Assembly: GCA_024638885.1 (NCBI GenBank)
Contig: JAHEJL010000001.1
Location: 273,001-337,000, forward strand
Direction of reading: 5' to 3'
DNA length: 64,000 nt
DNA from: Coraliomargarita sp.
Lineage (GTDB): Bacteria > Verrucomicrobiota > Verrucomicrobiia > Opitutales > UBA953
The notes beneath the pieces were generated by a model. The model saw only the letters and a list, made by a program, of their open reading frames with translations, was not told the DNA's origin and did not search any database. Of this stretch, positions 57,824 to 64,000 are shown piece by piece; position 1 is the stretch's first letter, and every line of letters begins with the position of its first letter. The position numbers were made by a program, and so were the translations under genes.

Positions 57824-59260
57824 TTACTTCTTCTTTTTGCCGCCGCCTTGGCCGCCTTTGCCACCGCCGCCGCGCTGTTCCTTGGCGTTGGGGTCGTAGG
57901 CTTCGTTCTTCTTGTCCGCAAGGAAAGCTCCGGTGTCCTTCTGCCAGGCGAGGAGGAGTATCTTGAGTTCCTCGACCTTGGCGGGTTCGGCCTTGGCGAG
58001 GTCGTGCTCTTCGCTGGGATCCTTCTTCACGTTGTAGAGCTCGAAGGTGGGTCCGGCGAATTTCTGGATGAGCTTGTAGTCGCCCGCGCGCAGGAGGCTC
58101 ATGGGCTCGCCCTTGCCGATGTAACACGGGAAGTGCCAGTAGATGGCGTTGCGGTTCAGGGCGGCGCCGGTCTTGAGCTGCTTGAGGAGGCTCACGCCGT
58201 CGGTGGGCTGATCCTTCGGCAGCGGCAGGCCGGCGGCTTCGAGGATGGTCGGCATGAAGTCCATGCTGGCGACGGGCTCGTCATACGTCTTGCCGGCGGG
58301 GATGACGCCGGGCCAGGAGACGGCGCCGGGCACGCGGATGCCGCCTTCGTAAAGGAGGCCCTTGCTGCCACGGAGCGGGTTCACGACGTAAGGCAGGCCG
58401 CCGTTGTCGGACGTGAAGATGACAAGGGTGTCCTTGGTGAGGCCAAGGGTCTCGAGCTTGGCCATGATCCGTCCGATGCTGGTGTCGACGGCTTCGACGG
58501 TGGCGGCGTATTCGGGAGTAATACCCTTATCGAGGCCGGTGGGAGGCTTGGCCTTATACTTCGCGACCAGCGCTGGCTTGGGGTCGAAGGGCTCGTGCAC
58601 GGAGTGCTCGGCGTAGTAGAGGAAGAACGGCTTCGATTTGTTCTTATCGATCCAGGACAGGGCTTCGTCGCAGAGCGCGTCGGAGAGGTAGCGGCCCTTG
58701 CCGTCCATGTAGGCATCCTTCTCGAAGTTCACGTCATCGGGGCGCTTGTAGACCTCGAAACCGCGGCCGGTCGGCGAACCGGGCGAGCCGTTACGGCCAC
58801 GGCCGATATTCCACATCCCGATGAGCGCGGTGGCGTAGCCGCCGGACTTCAGGACGTCGGCGACGGTCTTGGTCTGGGGCGGGAGCTCGTCATTACCCTT
58901 GGTGGACATCACCTTCATGTGGGGCTGGCCCGGGGCGTAACGGTCGTCGACGACGGTGTAGACGCCGTGGCGCGGGGTGTATTGGCCGGTGAGCAGGCAA
59001 GCGCGGGTGGGCGCGCAGTTCGGAGCGCTCGCGTAGCACTGCGAGAACACCGCACCGGACTTGGCGATCTTGTCGATGTTCGGGGTGCTGATGTATTTGT
59101 TCCCGACGAAGCCCACGTCGCGATAGCCCATGTCATCGATGAGGATGAGGAGGATGTTGGGTTGCTTCGCGCCGAAGCACGAAGGCTCGAGAAGACACAG
59201 GGCCAGGGCTAGGAGAACGGAGAGTATGGAGTTTCGAGTATGGAATTTAGGAAGAGGCAT
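57824..59260 (-). CDS. sulfatase (Cys-type), exported
   Basis: A 478-residue type I sulfatase. KQPNILLILIDDMGYRDVGF gives the metal-binding Asp pair (42-43); NCAPTRACLLTGQY is the CxPxR site whose Cys82 becomes formylglycine; further metal residues lie in IFTSDNGG and near KGLLYEGGIRVP. The N-terminal 30 residues form a signal peptide, in which FHTRNSIL is encoded by the ATACTC heptamer element. The C-terminus ends in a low-complexity GGGGKGGQGGGKKKK tail. Desulfation of algal or host polysaccharides is the usual role of the abundant verrucomicrobial sulfatases. It lies upstream of no operon partner. Confidence 0.92.
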   Translation of the reverse strand: MPLPKFHTRNSILSVLLALALCLLEPSCFGAKQPNILLILIDDMGYRDVGFVGNKYISTPNIDKIAKSGAVFSQCYASAPNCAPTRACLLTGQYTPRHGVYTVVDDRYAPGQPHMKVMSTKGNDELPPQTKTVADVLKSGGYATALIGMWNIGRGRNGSPGSPTGRGFEVYKRPDDVNFEKDAYMDGKGRYLSDALCDEALSWIDKNKSKPFFLYYAEHSVHEPFDPKPALVAKYKAKPPTGLDKGITPEYAATVEAVDTSIGRIMAKLETLGLTKDTLVIFTSDNGGLPYVVNPLRGSKGLLYEGGIRVPGAVSWPGVIPAGKTYDEPVASMDFMPTILEAAGLPLPKDQPTDGVSLLKQLKTGAALNRNAIYWHFPCYIGKGEPMSLLRAGDYKLIQKFAGPTFELYNVKKDPSEEHDLAKAEPAKVEELKILLLAWQKDTGAFLADKKNEAYDPNAKEQRGGGGKGGQGGGKKKK

Positions 59261-59277
59261 GGGGGAATTGCGTGTAA

Positions 59278-59530
59278 GCTGGACCCAACTCAAAGGGGGC
59301 AGCATAGGGAAACCGGATAATTGGCTGGGGTCATAGGTCCGAAGCATTAATCCCGGTTTCCGGTCTTCCTTTGAGTGGTTCATTCGTTTCCAGTGGCGGA
59401 GGTGGATGAGCAATTAGGTCGCCGCAGGGCGGCCGAAGGTAGGGGCGTGGCTTCGCCGCGCCCTCCGCAAAAGGAGTGCACGATGAATCGTGCCCCTACC
59501 TGGGTTCGCCCTGCGGCGAACAAAGACATG
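59278..59530 (-). repeat. mosaic repeats, reversed orientation (cluster 16)
   Basis: A reversed and slightly diverged copy of the long GAGACCGG palindrome runs from CTCAAAGGG to TTCCTTTGAG (59289-59376). From 59420: GTCGCCGCAGGGCGGCC, GGGGCGTGGCTTCGCCGCGCCC, GTGCACGATGAATCGTGC and GGTTCGCCCTGCGGCGAAC. No gene is present. Confidence 0.87.
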
Positions 59531-59565
59531 GTCCTCGGTGCAGTCATCGGTGCAGTCCTCTACGC

Positions 59566-61188
59566 TTAGGTAGTCCTCGCCTTCACCTCATACGCATGCG
59601 CGATCATGCCGTGCTTGGTGTCGGGGGTTTCGTCCTTGGGGAGGAAGCAGCGGACGTATTCGACCTTGGCGGACGCCGGGGTGACGGTGACGCGCACGTA
59701 GCCGGAGCTGGGGAGCTTCTTGCCCGACTGGTAACGGTCTTCGTTGTAGGCGATGTAGCCGTGGTCGGAAGGCATCGGGAGTTCCTGGTAGATGATGCCG
59801 TCCTTTTCCTGCTGGCAGTAGAGGTGGTCGTGGCCCTGGAAGAAGACGCTGACCTTGTGCTTCACCATCAGCTGATGGATCGGGAGCTCCCAGCCCGGGC
59901 GCTTCTCCTTGAAGGAGCCTTCGCCCTTCTTGCCCTGGCCGCCCCACTCGTAGAGATCGGCCTCGTCGACGCCGCCGCGGCCGGAACCGAGCACGTGGTG
60001 GGCGAAGACGAACTTGTGCTTCGCCTTGCTGGTCTCGAGGGTCTTCTTGAGCCACTTGTATTGGGCGTCGCCGATGGTGATGCCCCACCAATCGCGGTTC
60101 TTCTTGTCGGCGCCCTTCTCTTCCTTGCCGTTCTTGCCGCCGAAGCCGCTGTCGACGAGCGCCGGCGAGTGCCAGTAGTTGTCGAGGAGGACGAAGAGCG
60201 CGTCGCCCCAGGTCCACGAGGTATAGCTCTTCAGCGGGCCGATCTCCTTGAACGGCTCCGTCGGGCCGGAGTAGATGCCTTCGGTTCCGACAGTCGGGTA
60301 GAGCGAGTTGCGAGCCTTCTGCACGCCGACCGCGACGTCGTGGCGTTCGTCCTTCTGCGCGAAGTTGAAGAGCGAACCCTGCTCGTGGTTGCCGTTCATC
60401 AGGAAGACCTGGCCGACCGAGCCGACGAGGCCGAGGAACGGACGCTGCAGGAGATACGGAATCTGGCAGTTGGCCTCGTTGATCGTGCGGACGCGTTCGA
60501 TCGAGAAGTCGTCGCCGATGCAGATATGGAAGTCCGGCTTGTCGGCCGCGGCCGTGACAAGCGTACGGGAATAGAGATCGGGGTGGCTCGACTGGGCGCG
60601 CTCCGGATGGGAGTCGCCCTGGATGGTGAAGACGAAGGACGACCCCGGGGCGCGCTGCGTGGCGAAGCGGGCTTCGGCGCGCTGGGTGTAGTTGCCGGCG
60701 CCGGGCTTACGGTAATTCAGTCGGTAGAAATATTCCGTGTTCGGGGACAGGCCATCGATGACGATCTCCGTGGCCTTGCCGGCGGGGAGCGGGGTCACCG
60801 TGGTCTTGCGGGTGTAGCGACCCTTGGCCGTGCCGATTTCCAAGAACGCTTCGAGCGTGGAAGCGGGAAGCAGGCTCGCCGTGATGGCTTTGTCGGTCGC
60901 GCGGCCGAAGATCAGCGAGACCTTGGCGAATTCGGCGAGCGATTCCGGCAGGACGTATTCACCCTGGAACGCCGGGCCACGGGCCTTCGAGGTATCATCG
61001 CCGCCACCGCCGCCCTTGCCGCCTTTGCCGCCACCCTTCCCTTTCTTCTCCTGGGCGGAGACGGACGGCAGGAGCGTCCAGCCGAAGGTCGCGGCCATGA
61101 GGCCGATGAACTGACGACGCACCACCTGGCCGAAGGCCGGACGATAGAACGGGTTGGGTTTTCCGACGGCGGGGTCTTCGGCGCTCAT
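59566..61188 (-). CDS. Tat-exported purple-acid-phosphatase-like metallophosphoesterase
   Basis: A 540-residue protein. A Tat-type signal (QVVRRQFIGLMAATFGWTLLPSVSA) is followed by a Gly/Lys-rich linker (KKGKGGGKGGKGGGGG), a fibronectin-like N-terminal domain as in purple acid phosphatases (GKATEIVIDGLSPNTEYFYRLNY), and the metallophosphoesterase domain: FTIQGDSH, CIGDDFS, LMNGNHEQG, FVFAHHVLG and VFFQGHDHLY supply the metal-binding Asp, Asn and His residues. It hydrolyses phosphoesters outside the cytoplasm. The next upstream sequence is repeat DNA. Confidence 0.9.
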   Translation of the reverse strand: MSAEDPAVGKPNPFYRPAFGQVVRRQFIGLMAATFGWTLLPSVSAQEKKGKGGGKGGKGGGGGDDTSKARGPAFQGEYVLPESLAEFAKVSLIFGRATDKAITASLLPASTLEAFLEIGTAKGRYTRKTTVTPLPAGKATEIVIDGLSPNTEYFYRLNYRKPGAGNYTQRAEARFATQRAPGSSFVFTIQGDSHPERAQSSHPDLYSRTLVTAAADKPDFHICIGDDFSIERVRTINEANCQIPYLLQRPFLGLVGSVGQVFLMNGNHEQGSLFNFAQKDERHDVAVGVQKARNSLYPTVGTEGIYSGPTEPFKEIGPLKSYTSWTWGDALFVLLDNYWHSPALVDSGFGGKNGKEEKGADKKNRDWWGITIGDAQYKWLKKTLETSKAKHKFVFAHHVLGSGRGGVDEADLYEWGGQGKKGEGSFKEKRPGWELPIHQLMVKHKVSVFFQGHDHLYCQQEKDGIIYQELPMPSDHGYIAYNEDRYQSGKKLPSSGYVRVTVTPASAKVEYVRCFLPKDETPDTKHGMIAHAYEVKARTT

Positions 61189-61319
61189 GGGGTGAAGTTA
61201 TGAAAATGGAACGCCGAGCGGGAGCAGAAGTTGCTGCGGCGAGGAGACTAAATTTTCGGGAAAAATTAGGGCTTAATGGAGGGTTAAGGTTGGCGCGGCG
61301 AAGACGCACGAACCTTAAG

Positions 61320-61680
61320 CGGAGTATAGAGTATTGAGTATGGAGTATCGGGGAGGGTTTGGCCGCCGCAGGGCGGCCAGAGGGTGGGGCGTGGCTACGC
61401 CGCGCCCTCCAAGGAAGGAGTGCACGATGAATCGTGCCCCTACCTAGGTTCGCCCTGCGGCGAACTTGTTTGGGGCTTAGCGGAGACCGAAGGACGAATG
61501 ACGTGCGTCGGCGAACGGACGTGATGGCAATCACGTCCCTACCTAAGAAGGCGTGGCAGCGGCCGACCAAGGATGGTCGTCCCTACCCGGGACAGACTAG
61601 GGCAGCACCGGAGACTGGATGATTTGCTGGGGATAGATGTCCGCAGCATTCATCCCGGTTTCCGGTCTCCATTGGTGATG
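61320..61680 (-). repeat. mosaic repeats, reversed orientation (cluster 17)
   Basis: An ATACTC heptamer element in minus-strand sense (61321-61350); GGCCGCCGCAGGGCGGCC, GGGGCGTGGCTACGCCGCGCCC, GTGCACGATGAATCGTGC, GGTTCGCCCTGCGGCGAAC (61361-61468); GACGTGATGGCAATCACGTC (61519-61538); GGCCGACCAAGGATGGTCG; and a reversed fragment of the GAGACCGG palindrome (61611-61672). Region 61189-61912 contains no gene that I can support. Confidence 0.87.
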
Positions 61681-61912
61681 GGCATCGGCGTACCTTGACA
61701 CCAGCCCGGGGTCGGGCAGAGTGAGTGCATGTCTTTAAGACTACGAATACACCGACCGAGGTGCCCCAGCGTCCGCTGAGGCCAAGGGAGTATTCGCGCT
61801 TAAACAAAAGGCCTCCGGGCCGCTCCTTTCCCCTCCCGGGGATCATCCGCGCTCTCCGACGCAGGCGTGCCGCCGTCGCGAGGTTCTGCCGCACGCACCA
61901 CTCATTCCTTAC

Positions 61913-62071
61913 GTGAAAGCCAATCATTCCAACGAGGCCATCGTCGCCCTCCTCCAGCAGCTCGTCGTCCAGAACGACGACCTCGCCAGGGAAGTCGCGT
62001 CGCTCAAGGCCCAGCTCAAGCTCCTTGAGCATAAGCTTGATACCATCGCCGAAGAAGCGGGCATGATCTGA
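61913..62071 (+). CDS. small coiled-coil protein (52 aa), GTG start
   Basis: A GTG-initiated frame encodes a 52-residue protein beginning with GTG-AAA-GCC (MKANHSNEAIVALLQQLVVQ as the mature reading) and continuing with heptad-spaced Leu/Val (LAREVASLKAQLKLLEHKL), a leucine-zipper-like amphipathic helix. Codon use is typical of the host. It ends at TGA 62069-62071. It might act by dimerising with a partner. The opposite strand frame is less convincing. Confidence 0.55.
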   Translation: MKANHSNEAIVALLQQLVVQNDDLAREVASLKAQLKLLEHKLDTIAEEAGMI

Positions 62072-62109
62072 GCGCGGGCCAAAGCGCGCGAGGGGAGCTG
62101 CTGGCATGG

Positions 62110-62370
62110 GGGAACTGCTGCGAAGCAGGGCCGTTTTCGGGTGGCGGGTGGCAGCCTCAGGTGGCGGGTGGCGGGATTTAAATTTCCTGCCACCTGAACC
62201 CCGGGGCCGCCACCTGCCACCCGAAACAAAATGGCCGCAGGTAGTGTTCCGGCTTCCGTTCTCCCTTGGTTAACATGGTAGGGCCGACCATCCTTGGTCG
62301 GCCGCGGTCGAGCAGGGATGCTCGACCCTACCTTAAGAAAGGCGGACGGCTCGGAGAGCCGTCCCTACCC
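62110..62370 (-). repeat. mosaic repeats, reversed orientation (cluster 18)
   Basis: Tandem GGTGGCGGGTGGC units with a converging CCGCCACCTGCCACC copy (62138-62226), a reversed double hairpin GGTAGGGCCGACC ... GCTCGACCCTACC (62277-62332) and GACGGCTCGGAGAGCCGTCC with CCCTACCC (62343-62369). The last module abuts the DUF1552 stop codon. Confidence 0.87.
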
Positions 62371-63717
62371 TTAAGAAAGCTTCTTCAATTCGCCGGTGCT
62401 GTCGCCGAGCTGGACATCGCGGATGTCCATGCGGTTGAGCATGCTGACCCAGAGGTTATTGATCGGGGTCTCCTTCGAGTAGACGATATGGCGGCCCTGC
62501 TTGAGCGTGCCGCAACCGCCGCCGGCCAGGAGGACCGGGAGGTCGTCGTGGTTATGACGGTCGCCGTCGCCGTTGCCGGAGCCGTAGACAATCATCGAGT
62601 GGTCGAGCAACGTACCGTCGCCTTCCTTCACGGACTTCAGGCGCTCGAGGAGGTAGGCCAGCTGCGTGGCGTGGAAGACATTGATGTCTTGGATCTTCGA
62701 CAGCTTCACCGGGTCGTGGCCGTGGTGGGAGATGCTATGGTGGCCGTCGCGCACGCCGATGAACGGGTACGAGCGGTTGCTGCCTTCGTTGGCCAGGACG
62801 AACGTCGCGATGCGCGTGGTGTCGGTCTGGAACGCCAGGACCATCAGATCGGCGAGGAGGCGGAGGTGTTCGGCGTAGCTTTCCGGGATGCCCTTGGGCG
62901 GCAGCACGCCGACCGGGAGCTTGGACTGGGAGTCCGTGCCGGACTTCGCGATGCGGAGCTCCATCTCGCGCACGGCGGTGAAGTATTCGTCGAGCTTGCG
63001 CTGGTCGTCGGCGCCGAGGCGCCCGTTGAGTTCGCGGTAGTCTTCGCGGACCGCGTCGAGGACCGACTTACGCTGCGCGTCGCGGCGCTGGCGTTCGACG
63101 TCGGAACCCGCGCCGAAGAGGCGTTCGAAGATGAGCTTCGGGTTCACTTCCTTCGGCATCGGCTGCGTGGCCGAGCGCCAGGAGATGTTGGACTGGTAGA
63201 TGCAGGAGTAGCCCGAGTCGCAGCCGCCGGCCAGCTTGCTGGCTTCGGTGCCGATCTCGAGGGAGGCGAGACGCGTGCGGTCGCCGATGCGGGAGGCCGC
63301 GAGCTGGTCGGCCGAGATGCCGGCGCGGATGTTGGCGCCGTCGGTCTTGCGGGGCTGGGCGCCCGTGAGGAAGGCGGACATCGCGCGCGCGTGGTCGCCA
63401 CCGCCGTCGCCGTGGGAGCGGGCCTTGTCGGCCGCGAGGCCAGTGAGGACGGAAAAGTTATTCCGGACGTTGGCGAGCGGGGCGAGGATCGGCGGCAGCT
63501 TGGAAGGCAGCGCGCCTTCGGCGCCGACGCGCCAGCCGTCCATGTTCACGCCGTTCGGGACGTAAAGGAACGCCATGCGGTTCGGCGCGGCGTGCTTGAC
63601 GGGCGTGTTGCCCGCGGCCCAGGAGGTCTGGAGACCCATCGCCTCGAGCCACGGCAGGGCCATGACGGCGCCGAGGCCCTTGAGCACCGTCCGGCGGGGA
63701 ATGAGGTCGGTCTTCAT
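62371..63717 (-). CDS. DUF1552 domain protein, Tat-exported
   Basis: A 448-residue protein. A twin-arginine signal (PRRTVLKGLGAVMALPWLEAMG) is followed by AFLYVPNGVNMDGW, GGGDHARAMSAFLTGA, CDSGYSCIYQSNISW and the end IVYGSGNGDGDRHNHDDLPVLLAG, the standard DUF1552 signature. The family occurs almost only in planctomycetes, verrucomicrobia and some myxobacteria, always beside a DUF1592/1588/1585 cytochrome-like protein, as here. Its biochemical function is unknown. ATG 63717 is used for the Tat motif. Confidence 0.93.
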   Translation of the reverse strand: MKTDLIPRRTVLKGLGAVMALPWLEAMGLQTSWAAGNTPVKHAAPNRMAFLYVPNGVNMDGWRVGAEGALPSKLPPILAPLANVRNNFSVLTGLAADKARSHGDGGGDHARAMSAFLTGAQPRKTDGANIRAGISADQLAASRIGDRTRLASLEIGTEASKLAGGCDSGYSCIYQSNISWRSATQPMPKEVNPKLIFERLFGAGSDVERQRRDAQRKSVLDAVREDYRELNGRLGADDQRKLDEYFTAVREMELRIAKSGTDSQSKLPVGVLPPKGIPESYAEHLRLLADLMVLAFQTDTTRIATFVLANEGSNRSYPFIGVRDGHHSISHHGHDPVKLSKIQDINVFHATQLAYLLERLKSVKEGDGTLLDHSMIVYGSGNGDGDRHNHDDLPVLLAGGGCGTLKQGRHIVYSKETPINNLWVSMLNRMDIRDVQLGDSTGELKKLS

Positions 63718-63727
63718 GGCGGGGAGA

Positions 63728-64000
63728 TTACTTCTTAGCAGGGTTAGACCCCGATTCAATCTGGGATGTTCCGCGACGGAGGCGGAAAGGGTCGCTCATC
63801 ACGACGCCCAGGACGAGGGAGGAGAAGCGGTTGCCCGACTTCATCGCCGATTCCGTGATCTTATCGATCGCCGGGCCGTCGTAGTAGTCGAGCCCGCGGC
63901 CGAGGCCGTAGGTGAGGAGCTTCGTGGAAAGGTTGCGGACGACCTTCTCGCCGTCCTTGCGGAGGACCTGCTTCAGCTCGCCCACGCCGGCGAAGGTGCG
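63728..64000 (-). CDS. C-terminal end of a DUF1592/1588/1585 protein (cut by the window)
   Basis: The frame is open to the window edge and encodes the last 90 residues: RTFAGVGELKQVLRKDGEKV, NLSTKLLTYGLGRGLDYYDG, NRFSSLVLGVVMSDPF. This is the DUF1585 domain at the C-terminus of large exported cytochrome-like proteins that pair with DUF1552 partners. The gene must begin to the right of this window; it precedes the DUF1552 gene by 10 bp, so the two form an operon. Confidence 0.9.
   Translation of the reverse strand, partial: RTFAGVGELKQVLRKDGEKVVRNLSTKLLTYGLGRGLDYYDGPAIDKITESAMKSGNRFSSLVLGVVMSDPFRLRRGTSQIESGSNPAKK

Noticed and set aside
61583..62107. A 174-codon minus-strand frame over the small coiled-coil ORF
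   Set aside because: It runs through repeat DNA and has biased composition; the plus-strand 52-residue frame has a better amphipathic pattern.

Overview
The window looks like chromosomal DNA of a GC-rich member of the PVC group, most likely a verrucomicrobium of the Opitutae type. The evidence is two PVC-type membrane-bound dehydrogenases with C-terminal CxxCH haem sites, a DUF1552/DUF1585 gene pair, a Cys-type sulfatase, Tat-exported phosphoesterases and many secreted polysaccharide-degrading enzymes. Placement to phylum is an inference from gene content; no marker gene is present.

Left part, 0-20 kb, ordinary and compact: tRNA-Thr, a PEGA/coiled-coil lipoprotein, gcvT-gcvH-thiH-rsmE, a LysR regulator, a PVC-type dehydrogenase/cytochrome, a six-gene ebo (metabolite export/periplasmic trafficking) operon, a cytochrome c, a PAS-AraC regulator, an MFS transporter and a Gfo/Idh/MocA oxidoreductase. 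From 20 to 33 kb, single genes (GH99-like and GH79-like hydrolases, a second PVC dehydrogenase, a polysaccharide lyase, small hypotheticals, tRNA-Ser) are separated by long intergenic mosaics of palindromic modules, nearly all bounded by GGTAGGG/CCCTACC, plus short pyrimidine-rich modules.

From about 33.2 to 49.2 kb the mosaic repeats vanish and a probable defence or conflict island appears. On the minus strand are a GIY-YIG protein, a uracil-PRTase-like protein, a P-loop kinase/HAD fusion, an NYN-domain nuclease with a long coiled coil, a ViaA-like VWA protein and a RavA-like MoxR AAA+ ATPase; a second HAD protein is inserted on the plus strand. Divergently transcribed are a helical protein of unknown family (called X1 here), a clear prokaryotic viperin, an unknown partner (Y), two micro-ORFs and a terminator, then an acidic protein and another unknown protein (Z1). 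A distant X paralogue (X2) and a close Z paralogue (Z2) sit side by side at 53.8-57.3 kb. The strongest new signal is a micro-ORF of 11 codons overlapping the end of the ViaA-like gene and a 29-codon ORF at the end of the viperin operon: both end in the same tail GGRxNGPRK-stop with different synonymous codons, and both are followed by a terminator.

Right part, 49-64 kb: mosaic repeats return, largely in the opposite orientation, around a membrane protein, a DUF3800 protein, a small membrane protein, an outer-membrane beta-barrel, a sulfatase, a Tat-exported metallophosphoesterase, a small coiled-coil ORF and a DUF1552/DUF1585 pair cut by the window end. Some genes have stop codons or short peptide stretches that come from the repeats.
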